Shown: positions 8,548 through 17,604, counted from the stretch's first letter. The stretch is DNA of 56,528 nucleotides from an uncultured Flavobacteriaceae bacterium (GCA_947502635.1 CANNAN010000021.1:1-56528); one strand, 5' to 3'. Notes: a model not told the origin generated them from the letters alone. A program made the numbers and translations.

Positions 8548-11097
8548 ATGGATGATAATTTTTCCCCAAGAGTAAAAGATGTAATTGCTTATAGCAAAGA
8601 AGAAGCACTACGGTTAGGTCATGATTTTATTGGCACTGAACATTTAATGCTTGGACTTTTGCGAGATGGTAATGGTAAAGCTATTAATATATTAAACGCT
8701 TTAGATATTGATTTAAATCATTTGAGACGTAAAGTCGAAATATTAAGTCCTGCCAACCCTAATATTGCTATAACTTCAAATCAAAAAAAGAACTTGCATC
8801 TTACTAGGCAAGCAGAACGTGCTTTAAAAACGACATTTTTAGAAGCGAAACTATTTCAAAGCACTTCAATAAATACAGCGCATTTACTACTCTGTATTTT
8901 AAGAAATGAAAACGATCCAACTACAAAGCTTTTAAACAAACTAAAAGTCGACTACGATAATGTTAAAGAACAATTTAAGCTTATGATAACAAACGACAAT
9001 AATTATATAGAACCCAAATCTGAATCTTTTCAAGATGACGACATGAACCCTGAAGGAGACACTTCAAAAGACAATATTTTTAACACACCAACTGGAAAGA
9101 CCAATAAGAAGTCCAAAACACCTGTTTTAGATAACTTTGGACGCGATTTAACAGCAATGGCAGAAGAAGGGAAGTTAGACCCTGTAGTTGGTCGTGAAAA
9201 AGAAATACAACGTGTCTCTCAGGTTTTAAGCAGACGTAAAAAAAACAACCCACTTTTAATTGGAGAACCAGGTGTTGGTAAATCTGCCATTGCCGAAGGT
9301 TTAGCGCTTAGAATTGTAAAACGAAAAGTGTCAAGAATTCTTTTTAATAAACGTGTTGTTACTTTAGATTTAGCAAGTTTAGTTGCTGGCACAAAATATC
9401 GTGGACAGTTTGAAGAACGCATGAAAGCTGTCATGAATGAACTTGAAAAAAACGATGATGTTATTTTGTTTATTGACGAAATACATACCATTGTTGGTGC
9501 AGGTGGCGCAACAGGAAGTTTAGATGCTTCCAACATGTTTAAACCAGCTCTAGCACGTGGCGAAATTCAATGTATTGGAGCTACAACTCTAGATGAATAC
9601 AGACAATATATTGAGAAAGATGGTGCTTTAGAACGTCGTTTTCAAAAGGTTATAGTTGAGCCTACTTCGGTTGAAGAAACTATTGAAATTCTTAATAATA
9701 TAAAAGGAAAGTACGAAGAACATCATAATGTTGACTACACGCCTGAAGCTATTGAAGCTTGTGTTAAGTTAACCAATAGATATATGACCGAACGTTTTTT
9801 ACCAGACAAAGCTATTGATGCTTTAGATGAAGCAGGATCTCGTGTACATATAACAAATATTGATGTTCCTAAACAAATTTTAGAGCTCGAAAAACAACTT
9901 GAAGGCATTAAAGAGACCAAAAATGCTGTTGTTAGAAAGCAAAAATACGAGGAAGCTGCCAAACTTAGAGATGATGAAAAACGCATTGAAAAAGAATTAA
10001 CTATTGCTCAGGAAAAATGGGAAGAAGACACAAAACAACATAGAGAAATTGTCACTGAAGATAATGTTGCCGATGTCGTTTCAATGATGACAGGCGTTCC
10101 TGTAAATAGAATTGCTCAAACAGAAATAAATAAACTTGCCGAATTGCCAAATCTTATAAAAGGAAAAGTAATAGGACAAGACCAGGCTGTTGCTAAGGTT
10201 GTAAAAGCGATTCAGCGTAACCGTGCTGGCCTTAAAGATCCAAATAAGCCAATTGGTTCATTTATCTTTTTAGGGCAAACAGGTGTTGGTAAAACGCAGT
10301 TAGCTAAAGTATTATCCCGAGAGTTATTTGATAGTGAAGACTCGCTTGTTAGAATTGACATGAGTGAGTATATGGAAAAGTTTGCCATTTCCAGATTAGT
10401 TGGGGCACCTCCAGGATATGTTGGCTATGAAGAAGGTGGACAATTAACTGAAAAAGTAAGACGCAAACCCTACGCAGTTATATTATTAGATGAAATCGAA
10501 AAAGCACATCCAGATGTTTTTAATATGTTACTTCAGGTACTTGATGATGGCTATTTAACTGATAGTTTGGGAAGAAAAATTGATTTTAGAAATACCATCA
10601 TAATTATGACATCTAATATTGGTGCTAGAAAACTTAAAGATTTTGGTACTGGGATAGGTTTTGGAACAGCATCACAAAAAGCGCAAGAAGATGCTAATGC
10701 CAGAGGTGTTATTGAAAATGCATTAAAAAAATCGTTTGCTCCAGAGTTTTTAAATAGAATTGATGATGTGGTAGTCTTTAATGCTTTAGAAAAAGAAGAT
10801 ATCAATAAAATTATTGATATTGAATTAGAAAAGCTCTTAACAAGAATTAAAGGTTTAGGTTATATTTTAAAGATTAGCAATAGTGCTAAAGATTATATTG
10901 CCGAAAAAGGTTTCGATAAGCAATATGGTGCAAGACCATTAAAAAGAGCGATTCAAAAATATGTTGAAGATGCTTTAGCTGAAGAAATTGTAGCATCACA
11001 CCTTCAAGAAGGCGACAATATCAATATTGATTTTGATAAGAAAACAGAAGAATTAAGTATTACTATAAAAAAAGCTGAAAAGCCCACGGAATCATAA
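8548..11097 (+). CDS. clpC: ATP-dependent Clp protease ATPase subunit ClpC
   Basis: An 849-residue class I Clp/Hsp100 unfoldase. It has two N-terminal Clp_N repeats, a first AAA module with Walker A GEPGVGKS (about 239-246) and Walker B ILFIDEIH (about 306-313), a UVR middle motif (EEAAKLRDDEKR, about 468-479), and a second AAA module with GQTGVGKT (about 576-583) and VILLDEIEKAH. The UVR motif marks ClpC rather than ClpA or ClpB. It feeds unfolded substrates to ClpP, which is not nearby. The frame is open from a TTG at 8497, but the family N-terminus MDDNFSPRVKD begins at the ATG at 8548, with AGAAAGGA upstream. A long terminator follows. Confidence 0.96.
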   Translation: MDDNFSPRVKDVIAYSKEEALRLGHDFIGTEHLMLGLLRDGNGKAINILNALDIDLNHLRRKVEILSPANPNIAITSNQKKNLHLTRQAERALKTTFLEAKLFQSTSINTAHLLLCILRNENDPTTKLLNKLKVDYDNVKEQFKLMITNDNNYIEPKSESFQDDDMNPEGDTSKDNIFNTPTGKTNKKSKTPVLDNFGRDLTAMAEEGKLDPVVGREKEIQRVSQVLSRRKKNNPLLIGEPGVGKSAIAEGLALRIVKRKVSRILFNKRVVTLDLASLVAGTKYRGQFEERMKAVMNELEKNDDVILFIDEIHTIVGAGGATGSLDASNMFKPALARGEIQCIGATTLDEYRQYIEKDGALERRFQKVIVEPTSVEETIEILNNIKGKYEEHHNVDYTPEAIEACVKLTNRYMTERFLPDKAIDALDEAGSRVHITNIDVPKQILELEKQLEGIKETKNAVVRKQKYEEAAKLRDDEKRIEKELTIAQEKWEEDTKQHREIVTEDNVADVVSMMTGVPVNRIAQTEINKLAELPNLIKGKVIGQDQAVAKVVKAIQRNRAGLKDPNKPIGSFIFLGQTGVGKTQLAKVLSRELFDSEDSLVRIDMSEYMEKFAISRLVGAPPGYVGYEEGGQLTEKVRRKPYAVILLDEIEKAHPDVFNMLLQVLDDGYLTDSLGRKIDFRNTIIIMTSNIGARKLKDFGTGIGFGTASQKAQEDANARGVIENALKKSFAPEFLNRIDDVVVFNALEKEDINKIIDIELEKLLTRIKGLGYILKISNSAKDYIAEKGFDKQYGARPLKRAIQKYVEDALAEEIVASHLQEGDNINIDFDKKTEELSITIKKAEKPTES

Positions 11098-11107
11098 AAA
11101 TGTGCCC

Positions 11108-11149
11108 GCATAAAAAAACTCGAAAAGTCATTTTCGAGTTTTTTTATGC
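11108..11149. terminator. bidirectional terminator downstream of clpC
   Basis: A 19-bp inverted repeat around the loop GTCA, with core ACTCGAAAA/TTTTCGAGT and runs of A7 and T7. It closes clpC and, on the other strand, lies just past the end of the lrp remnant, whose original terminator it may have been. Confidence 0.9.
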
Positions 11150-11156
11150 TTTTAAA

Positions 11157-11270
11157 TTAAATAGGAACTAAATAAGAATTTTTGATTTCTCCCATTACAA
11201 AAGTACTATGTGCACTTCCTATATTTTGTAGCCCTCCTAAATGATTTAAAACAAAATTTTGGATTACCAT
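11157..11270 (-). pseudogene. remnant: 3' end of an Lrp/AsnC-family regulator gene
   Basis: On the minus strand about 36 codons read from the junction near 11267 to a TAA at 11157-11159. They contain [20 protein letters not shown] and then VMGEIKNSYLVPI. This resembles the C-terminal end of Lrp/AsnC regulators (a final helix, then a strand ending in EIK...P). The DNA-binding helix-turn-helix and most of the ligand-binding domain are absent. The homologous part stops where the metE remnant on the other strand begins. I read it as the surviving 3' end of a regulator gene that lost its 5' part by deletion. Family assignment rests on a short stretch. Confidence 0.6.
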
Positions 11271-11556
11271 TGAAACATCTCGCTCTGAAATGGAATTATT
11301 AGATGTATTTGTCGATTTTAAATACCCAAATGAAATTGGTCCTGGCGTTTATGATATTCATTCTCCTAGAATACCTTCTGTAAAAGAAATTGAGCATTTA
11401 CTCCTAAAAGCAAAAAATGTTTTACCGAAAGAGCATATCTGGGTAAATCCAGATTGTGGATTAAAAACCAGAGACTGGCCAGAGACAAAAACAGCATTAA
11501 AAAACTTAGTAAGAGCAGCAATACAACTAAGAGAGAATGAATTAGAAATTGCTTAG
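11263..11556 (+). pseudogene. metE: remnant: 3' end of metE (cobalamin-independent methionine synthase)
   Basis: From 11263 the frame reads [16 protein letters not shown] and continues through [13 protein letters not shown] and [13 protein letters not shown]. This is the last ~97 residues of MetE, including the zinc-ligand cysteine in NPDCGLKTR. Full MetE is about 750-770 residues. An in-frame TGA at 11242 closes the frame upstream, and the bases before 11263 have no MetE similarity. The ATG at 11290 gives an 88-residue frame, but it is internal to MetE and cannot form the active barrel. It should be inactive. The 3' end and terminator are intact, which suggests a fairly recent deletion. Confidence 0.92.
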
Positions 11557-11628
11557 TTTATTTTTGAAGCGACAATATATCCTTAAAAAATAGACAGAAT
11601 TGTAAAAATTATTCATTTTAATCGTATT

Positions 11629-11668
11629 AAAATCCTATATTCTATACTGAATATAGGATTTTTTTTTG
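11629..11668 (+). terminator. rho-independent terminator of the metE remnant
   Basis: Inverted repeat AAAATCCTATATT/AATATAGGATTTT (13 bp) with an 8-base loop, followed by a long T run. It lies 72 bases past the metE stop and just before the sigma factor gene. Confidence 0.85.
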
Positions 11669-11722
11669 CAAAACTGTAACAAAACATAATAACACAAATC
11701 TATACTATAACAATTTGTTTTT

Positions 11723-12283
11723 TTGACGCCAACTAAATTAAATACCGAACAGCTTATTGAGCTTTGTAAATCTGGAAACCAATCTGCACAATTGGAGGTA
11801 TATAACAGATATTATAAAGCCATGTACAATGCTTCTTTTAGAATTGTAAAAGACAGTTTTGAAGCAGAAGATATTATGCAAGATTCATTTTTAATGGCTT
11901 TCACAAAACTAAATAGTCTTAAAGAATCAAAAATATTTGGAGCGTGGTTAAAACGAATTGTTATAAATAATAGTATTTATCATTACAAAAAGAATAACAA
12001 AAACAAAGAAGTTCCTTTAGATGATATGCTATACAAAATAGAAGATGGTAACGATGGCATAGATAGTGATTACGAATTTGAAAATATAAAAGTGAAGCAA
12101 ATTTTAAACACTATGAAATCATTGAAAGATAATTATAGAATTCCTTTGACCTTAAATTTAATTGAAGGCTATGATTATGAAGAAATCAGTGATATTTTAA
12201 ATATTACCAATGCTAATTGTAGAACAACTATTTCTAGAGCTAAGGAAAGCTTAAGAACAAAATTACAAATGGTTTATGAATAA
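11723..12283 (+). CDS. ECF-type RNA polymerase sigma factor
   Basis: A 186-residue sigma-70 family protein. Region 2 includes SFEAEDIMQDSFLMAFTKL (about 51-69) and AWLKRIVINNSIYHYKK (about 81-97). Region 4 includes IEGYDYEEISDILNITNANC and TTISRAKESLRTKL (about 144-183). The start is a TTG at 11723; no ATG precedes the conserved LIELCKSGNQSAQLE, so TTG is likely real. It overlaps the next gene by 8 bases, the usual coupling of a sigma factor with a membrane regulator. It heads a four-gene operon ending at 14720. By analogy with other ECF systems it may drive its own operon. Confidence 0.92.
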   Translation: MTPTKLNTEQLIELCKSGNQSAQLEVYNRYYKAMYNASFRIVKDSFEAEDIMQDSFLMAFTKLNSLKESKIFGAWLKRIVINNSIYHYKKNNKNKEVPLDDMLYKIEDGNDGIDSDYEFENIKVKQILNTMKSLKDNYRIPLTLNLIEGYDYEEISDILNITNANCRTTISRAKESLRTKLQMVYE

Positions 12284-12845
12284 TGACACTATAGAACAAC
12301 TGTTTAAAAAACATAAAAATGATTTTGATATAGAAAATCCAGGGTTAAATCATGGGAATCGTTTCTTAAACAAATTGAACAAACAAAGCGAGCTACAACT
12401 AATTAAAGTTGATAAACAAAGGCGTCGTTTATGGAAACCATTAATTGGTGTAGCCGCTTCTGTTATATTATTAATAACACTTTTTATTGGTTTTCAACAA
12501 GAAGAAAAATATAGAGAATTAGCTAACGTGTCTCCTAAAATGGCTGAAACAGAAGACTTTTTCACAACTACAATAGCAGAAGAATTAAGTAAAATTAAAA
12601 ATGAAGACGCTCCAGAAGTTCAAGAATTAATTCAAGATACTATGACACGTATGAAAACGCTGGAAGAAGATTACGAATCTTTAAAAATAGATTTAACCGA
12701 AAGCGGAGATGATAACCGTGTCATCTATGCTATGATTTCCAACTTTCAAAATAGGATAGACATATTACAAAATGCTTTGGAGCAAATTGAAAATATAAAA
12801 CAATTAAATAATCAATCGCGTGAAATATCAGACATTAATATTTAA
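12276..12845 (+). CDS. probable anti-sigma-like single-pass membrane protein
   Basis: 189 residues: a basic N-terminal cytoplasmic part (1-49), one membrane helix (about 50-69, LIGVAASVILLITLFIGFQQ) and an acidic, helix-rich outer part (about 70-189) likely to form a coiled coil. The start ATG overlaps the sigma factor stop by 8 bases. The layout (sigma-binding tail, one helix, outer sensor) is that of anti-sigma factors, but no zinc-binding HxxxCxxC motif is present, so the role is inferred from position. The next gene follows after 28 bases. Confidence 0.75.
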   Translation: MNNDTIEQLFKKHKNDFDIENPGLNHGNRFLNKLNKQSELQLIKVDKQRRRLWKPLIGVAASVILLITLFIGFQQEEKYRELANVSPKMAETEDFFTTTIAEELSKIKNEDAPEVQELIQDTMTRMKTLEEDYESLKIDLTESGDDNRVIYAMISNFQNRIDILQNALEQIENIKQLNNQSREISDINI

Positions 12846-12873
12846 AAGGTATTACACAATTAAAAACAATCAA

Positions 12874-13959
12874 ATGAAACGAGCACTACAATTTAAAATA
12901 CTAATTTTATTCTTGGTACTTCCGCTGTTTACCTCTGCATCAACAGAAGCAAAAGGCAAATACACAAAAAAGAAAACAATAAACAAGGAATACGCTGTAG
13001 CATCGAATGCTATGCTAAGTGTAGATAATAGCTATGGAAATATTGATATTATTACATGGCATGAAAATAGAGTGGTTTTTGAAATTACTATCACCACTAC
13101 AAGTAATGATGAAGAAAAAGCTCAAGAAAAACTAGACGATATAACAGTCTATTTTGAAGCCTCTTCTAGTCATGTTTCTGCAAAAACGAAATTTGGAGAA
13201 GGAAAATCAAATTCCTGGTGGAATTGGAAAAAGAATAATAAGGTTAGTATGAAAATTAATTACCTTGTTAAAATTCCAATCACAAATAATATTGATTTGA
13301 ATAATGACTACGGAAGTATTAATGTTGGCAAGCTTGAGGGACATGCAAAACTAAATTGCGACTACGGTAAAATAACAACAAAAGAGTTGATGGCCGATAA
13401 TAATAACATCAATTTCGATTATACAAAAAACTGTTATTTTGAATATATAAAAAGTGGGAAAATAAATGCTGATTATAGTAGTTTCACTGTTTCGAAAACA
13501 AATAATTTAAATATTAATGCAGACTATACAAACTCTAAAGTTGAAATAGCCGAAAACGTTAATTATAATTGTGACTATGGCAACATAAATATTGATAAAG
13601 CAAATAACATTACTGGAAATGGCGATTACTTAACCTCTATTATTGGTGATGTTTATAAAAACATAAGTCTTAAAGCTGATTATGGTTCTATAAAGATAAA
13701 AAGGATGACCGAAAATGCTGGAAATGTTAATATCAAATCTGATTATGTTGGCATAAAAATAGGTTACGTTCCAACGTACCATTTTAATTTTAATATTAAC
13801 TTAGAATATGGATCGTTACATGATGACGGTTTAGAGTTCACAAAAAAAATTATAGAATCTACAGATAAACGTTATGCAGGTTACCATGGAAACAAAAACT
13901 CTGGTAACACCATTAGTATAGAATCTGAATACGGAAGTGTATCGCTTCATAAAAATTAA
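12874..13959 (+). CDS. DUF4097-like secreted protein with repeated DYG strands
   Basis: 361 residues from the ATG at 12874. The longer frame starts with GTG at 12820 but places 18 residues before the signal peptide MKRALQFKILILFLVLPLFT. The mature part is a run of short strands carrying a recurring Asp/Glu-Tyr-Gly/Thr/Val motif (DNSYGNI, NNDYGSI, NCDYGKI, NADYTNS, NCDYGNI, KADYGSI, ESEYGSV). This suggests a right-handed beta-helix like DUF4097 proteins. It is third in the ECF operon. Its role is unknown; a surface stress sensor or envelope-protecting factor is an inference. Confidence 0.78.
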   Translation: MKRALQFKILILFLVLPLFTSASTEAKGKYTKKKTINKEYAVASNAMLSVDNSYGNIDIITWHENRVVFEITITTTSNDEEKAQEKLDDITVYFEASSSHVSAKTKFGEGKSNSWWNWKKNNKVSMKINYLVKIPITNNIDLNNDYGSINVGKLEGHAKLNCDYGKITTKELMADNNNINFDYTKNCYFEYIKSGKINADYSSFTVSKTNNLNINADYTNSKVEIAENVNYNCDYGNINIDKANNITGNGDYLTSIIGDVYKNISLKADYGSIKIKRMTENAGNVNIKSDYVGIKIGYVPTYHFNFNINLEYGSLHDDGLEFTKKIIESTDKRYAGYHGNKNSGNTISIESEYGSVSLHKN

Positions 13960-13985
13960 TTCATCAATAATAAATCTTTAAACTC

Positions 13986-14720
13986 ATGAAAAAATCAATC
14001 AAAAAACAAACAGTTTTAATTATTGCTACGCTACTTTTAGCTTCTACATCTTATGCACAATTTGGAAAATCTATCAGAGGAAATGGCATCATGAAAACCA
14101 TAACCCGAACAACCACTGAATACGATGGCATAAAATGTGCTGGAAGTATGGATTTTATTATTGTAAGTGGCTCTGAAGGAAATATTAAAATTGAAGGAGA
14201 AGAAAACTTGTTAGAATATATAATTACAGAAGTTAAGAACAATAATTTAATTGTAAAAACAAGAAAACACGCTAACATAAAACCTAGTAAAAACAAAACT
14301 ATAAAAATCACGATTCCTTTTAAAGATATAAGCAAAGTCTCTCTGGCAGGTTCTGGAGACTTATGGAATGAAGATACTATAACTGCTACCAACTTAGATG
14401 TCTCTTTAGCAGGTTCTGGAGATATCATTCTTGATATTAAAGCATCGTTTACCAAAGCATCAATAGCTGGATCTGGTGATCTTAAGTTAAAGGGTGACAC
14501 TAATAATTTAATAGCTAAAGTTGCTGGTTCTGGAGATTTTCACGGTTTCGACTTACAAGCTAACAACACTGAAGTTTCTGTCGCTGGATCTGGAGATGCT
14601 AAAGTTATTAGCAACGAAGTTTTAAAAGCAAGGGTTGCTGGGTCTGGAGATATTGTTTACAGAGGCAAACCAACACTAGACACTAAGGTAGCGGGATCTG
14701 GAAGTATTTCTACTAATTAA
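13986..14720 (+). CDS. DUF2807 (GIN-type head domain) secreted protein
   Basis: 244 residues with a signal peptide (cleavage near SYAQ, about residue 25). The mature protein has at least six copies of AGSGD(L/I/F/A), spaced about 18-30 residues apart, ending in AGSGSIS. This is the pattern of the putative auto-transporter adhesin head (GIN) domain, a beta-helix. It is the last gene of the ECF operon, 26 bases after the DUF4097-like gene. Pairing of DUF4097-like and DUF2807 proteins with an ECF sigma factor is known in Bacteroidota; the biochemical job remains unknown. A terminator lies 88 bases downstream. Confidence 0.85.
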   Translation: MKKSIKKQTVLIIATLLLASTSYAQFGKSIRGNGIMKTITRTTTEYDGIKCAGSMDFIIVSGSEGNIKIEGEENLLEYIITEVKNNNLIVKTRKHANIKPSKNKTIKITIPFKDISKVSLAGSGDLWNEDTITATNLDVSLAGSGDIILDIKASFTKASIAGSGDLKLKGDTNNLIAKVAGSGDFHGFDLQANNTEVSVAGSGDAKVISNEVLKARVAGSGDIVYRGKPTLDTKVAGSGSISTN

Positions 14721-15057
14721 AATATTCATCAATCAACAAAAAAATCACTTGTAAAACTACCGTCTGGACACAAAAGTACAGATAAGGTATTTTAAAAAAT
14801 TAAAAGATAAGCGACTAAGAATAGAATTACGTCTATTCTTGGTCGCTTTTAGTTTTCAGAATATTTTGCTATTACGTAATCCCTATCTCTATCCCTAAAA
14901 ATATTACAACTACCATCATCAAAATAGGTCATTGTTTAATCTTTTACGTTTTAATTATTTAACATTTCATTAACATATCCATAACAATATATCAAGCAAA
15001 TTTTTAGTTCCTAAAAACGTATAAGAATTGTCTTATAGTCCCAAAAACCTAAAATCA
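14721..15057. other. intergenic region without a gene
   Basis: 337 bases between the DUF2807 gene and the astacin gene. I see the operon terminator at 14809-14852 and an AT-rich leader with no convincing open frame. The bases just before the astacin ATG, CCAAAAACCTAAAATCA, closely resemble those before the lipoprotein gene at 35249 (CCTAAAACCCAAAATCA), which may be a shared leader feature or chance. Confidence 0.6.
14809..14852 (+). terminator. terminator of the first ECF sigma operon
   Basis: 17-bp stem AAGCGACTAAGAATAGA/TCTATTCTTGGTCGCTT with one T-G wobble, a 6-base loop and a following TTTT run. Confidence 0.85.
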
Positions 15058-16089
15058 ATGAAAACAACAATTTTTTTAAAAAAATTTAAAATTAGCCTAT
15101 TCGCTTTTGTATTAGTTTTTGCTTCATGCGAGGATAACGAAAGCATAGAACCTGTTAGTGAAACTACAACTACAGATCAAGAATCTATCGAAAAATATTT
15201 TCTTGGAGAACCTGTTAAAGTAAAAAAAGAAGAAGATGGTACTTTCTCACTTCAAGGTACCGATATTAGATTATTTGAAGAACAACTTACAGATACTAAA
15301 GTTACATTTGATAATAACGAAGCTCCTAGCCTCGAACTTACTAATAAAAGTAAATTAGGATTAGCCAGAGGTGTTCGTAAATGGTCCAACAATACAGTTG
15401 TATATGTTGTCCAAGGCTTAAGTCAGTCAGTAAAAAGTGAGCTTCAAAAATCTATAAAAGAATGGGAAAGTAAAACAAACATACGCTTTAAAGAACGTAC
15501 TAATGAGTCTACTTACGTTACCATAAGTAGCAATGGTAATTCTTGTAATTGCGGTGTTGCGACTTTAGGTTCTAATGGATCTAGAGGCTTTATTAGGCTA
15601 GGAACAAGGACAACTGCTGTTGTTATTATTCATGAAATTGGACATACATTAGGGTATATTCATGAGCAAAATCGTTCAGATAGAGATAATCACGTCATTA
15701 TTAATTATGAAAATATTAGAGATGGAGCAGAAGATCAATTCTTTAAAAGCAATTCGGCCACTCTTGTAACAAGAGACTTTGATCTCAAATCAACGATGAT
15801 GTATGGTAGCTACACCTTTAGTAAAAACGGAAAACCCACAATTACAGACCTTAATGGTAATGTGTATCCTAGAAGACGTGCTCAATTATCTGCACTAGAT
15901 ATTGAAGGTACAAATAGCGTGTACCCTTCTAATACTAATCCACCAAATCCTAACGATCCATGTGAGGGCGTTGAAGCCTGGAGTTCTTCTAAAAGATATT
16001 CTGTTGGTGATAAAGTAACTTATTCTGGATATTTATTTGAACGCGATTTTACCAGATGGAATCAACTAGCCAAATGTGGCAGTAATTAA
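15058..16089 (+). CDS. secreted astacin-family (M12A) zinc metalloprotease, lipoprotein
   Basis: 343 residues from the ATG at 15058; the longer frame begins at a TTG at 15028. An N-terminal lipobox (VFASC, Cys24) predicts membrane anchoring. The zinc site HEIGHTLGYIHEQNRSDRD (His192, Glu193, His196, His202) is the full astacin signature. A Met-turn region STMMYGSY (about 245-252) follows. Upstream residues about 25-100 may be a propeptide. The C-terminus (about 300-343), with WSSSKRYSVGDKVTYSG, resembles chitin-binding type 3 (CBM5/12) modules. Flavobacterial astacins such as flavastacin are secreted endopeptidases. The gene stands alone and ends at a terminator. Confidence 0.92.
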   Translation: MKTTIFLKKFKISLFAFVLVFASCEDNESIEPVSETTTTDQESIEKYFLGEPVKVKKEEDGTFSLQGTDIRLFEEQLTDTKVTFDNNEAPSLELTNKSKLGLARGVRKWSNNTVVYVVQGLSQSVKSELQKSIKEWESKTNIRFKERTNESTYVTISSNGNSCNCGVATLGSNGSRGFIRLGTRTTAVVIIHEIGHTLGYIHEQNRSDRDNHVIINYENIRDGAEDQFFKSNSATLVTRDFDLKSTMMYGSYTFSKNGKPTITDLNGNVYPRRRAQLSALDIEGTNSVYPSNTNPPNPNDPCEGVEAWSSSKRYSVGDKVTYSGYLFERDFTRWNQLAKCGSN

Positions 16090-16150
16090 TATAACCTAAC
16101 CTACTTATAAAAATGGATTGATTAGATAAATTTCTTATACATACTTATAT

Positions 16151-16182
16151 AAGGTAGTAATTTTAAATTACTACCTTTTTTA
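16151..16182. terminator. terminator between astacin and UMF1 genes
   Basis: 13-bp stem AAGGTAGTAATTT/AAATTACTACCTT with a one-base centre and a T run, between convergent genes. Confidence 0.85.
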
Positions 16183-16204
16183 TTTTAAATTAAAACAGTT
16201 TATT

Positions 16205-17602
16205 TTACCCTTCTTTTCTTAATTCTGTTTTAATTTCTGGAACTTTAAATAATAAAATAATTCCTGCTAAAAAGAAAATAAATAAAAATAGAATCGCATT
16301 TCGCATACTTCCTGTTATCTGATCTATGGTAGCAAAAATTCCCATACCAATAACGATGCCTATTTTTTCGGCAACATCATAAAAACTAAAAAACGAGGTT
16401 GTATCTTCTGTTTCTGGCAAAAATTTTGAATAAGTAGATCTGGCTAAAGATTGAATCCCTCCCATAACCAAACCAACTACGGATGCTGCAATATAAAATT
16501 GTAAAGGCGTTTCCATAAAAAAGGCATAAAAACACAATGCCATCCAAATAAAATTAATAGCAATCAAGGTTTTAATATTTCCAAATTTTGAAGAAGCTCT
16601 TGATGTTAAAAAAGCACCAAGTACTGCTACTAATTGAATAAGCAAAATACTTCCTATTAACCCTATTGTCTTATCTGAATCATCTCCCCAAGCAATTTCT
16701 TCTTCTCCAAAATAAGCCGCCACCAACATAATGGTCTGCACCGCCATACTAAACACAAAAAAGGCATATAAATAACGTTTTAATCTTAAATCTTGCTTTA
16801 ACTGTTTCCATACGTGTCTCAATTCTTTTAAACCATTAAAAACAATCGCACTCGTTACTTTGTGTCCAGACGATGTTCCCTTAGGTAAATAATGAAATGA
16901 ATATTGACTGAATAATGCCCACCAAACACCCACTGTAATAAATGATATCTTCATAGCCTCTAAAGAAGCTACATCTTTTGCTGTTTTTAAGGCTGCATTA
17001 ATTTCTGCCTCAGTACCTGTTTCTCTTAAAGAATCTGATATACTGATATCAAAACCAAACCATTGCGGAAACATAACCATCAATAAGTTCAAAATTAACA
17101 AAATGACACTTCCTAAATACCCCATTGAAAAGCCTTTGGCACTAATGCTATCTTGTTGTTCTTCAAATGCAATATCTGGTAAATAAGAATTATAAAAAAC
17201 CAAGCTCCCCCAATAACCTATTAACCCCATAAAGTAAAACAATAAACTTAGATGGATCTGGTCTAAGCTAAACCAATACAAGCCTATACAGCCTACGCTT
17301 CCCACATAACAAAAGAACTTTAAAAAGTTCTTTTTATTACCTATGTAATCGGCTATACCAGATAATATTGGAGACATAAAAGCTACTATTAAAAAGGTGA
17401 AAGCCGTAACAAATGTTATAAGAGCAGTACTTTTAAACTCGGTACCAAACGCCGAAACAGTTTTTATTTCCGAAAGAAATAATGCCGAATAAAATATAGG
17501 AAATATAGATGATGTTATTGTTAAGGTATAAACCGAATTTGCCCAATCGTAAAAAGCCCAAGCATTTAAGAGTTTTTTACTCCCTTTCTCAAGTATTGCC
17601 AT
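16205..17602 (-). CDS. MFS transporter, UMF1 (Atg22-like) family
   Basis: 465 residues with about twelve hydrophobic segments. The N-terminus LLNAWAFYDWANSVYTLTI is the hallmark of the UMF1/Atg22-like branch, and the conserved GGIQSLARSTYSKFLPE occurs in the C-terminal half. Such proteins export small solutes; yeast Atg22 exports amino acids from the vacuole. The bacterial substrate is unknown. The gene follows the M48 protease on the same strand after 72 bases. A hairpin with a T run sits directly before its ATG. Confidence 0.88.
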   Translation of the reverse strand: MAILEKGSKKLLNAWAFYDWANSVYTLTITSSIFPIFYSALFLSEIKTVSAFGTEFKSTALITFVTAFTFLIVAFMSPILSGIADYIGNKKNFLKFFCYVGSVGCIGLYWFSLDQIHLSLLFYFMGLIGYWGSLVFYNSYLPDIAFEEQQDSISAKGFSMGYLGSVILLILNLLMVMFPQWFGFDISISDSLRETGTEAEINAALKTAKDVASLEAMKISFITVGVWWALFSQYSFHYLPKGTSSGHKVTSAIVFNGLKELRHVWKQLKQDLRLKRYLYAFFVFSMAVQTIMLVAAYFGEEEIAWGDDSDKTIGLIGSILLIQLVAVLGAFLTSRASSKFGNIKTLIAINFIWMALCFYAFFMETPLQFYIAASVVGLVMGGIQSLARSTYSKFLPETEDTTSFFSFYDVAEKIGIVIGMGIFATIDQITGSMRNAILFLFIFFLAGIILLFKVPEIKTELRKEG

Positions 17603-17604
17603 AA

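Noticed and set aside
9219-9536. 105-codon open frame opposite clpC
   Set aside because: It mirrors the conserved AAA domain; serine-rich composition is typical of antisense shadows.
14051-14500. 149-codon open frame opposite the DUF2807 gene
   Set aside because: It arises from the repeated AGSGD codons read backwards; no independent support.
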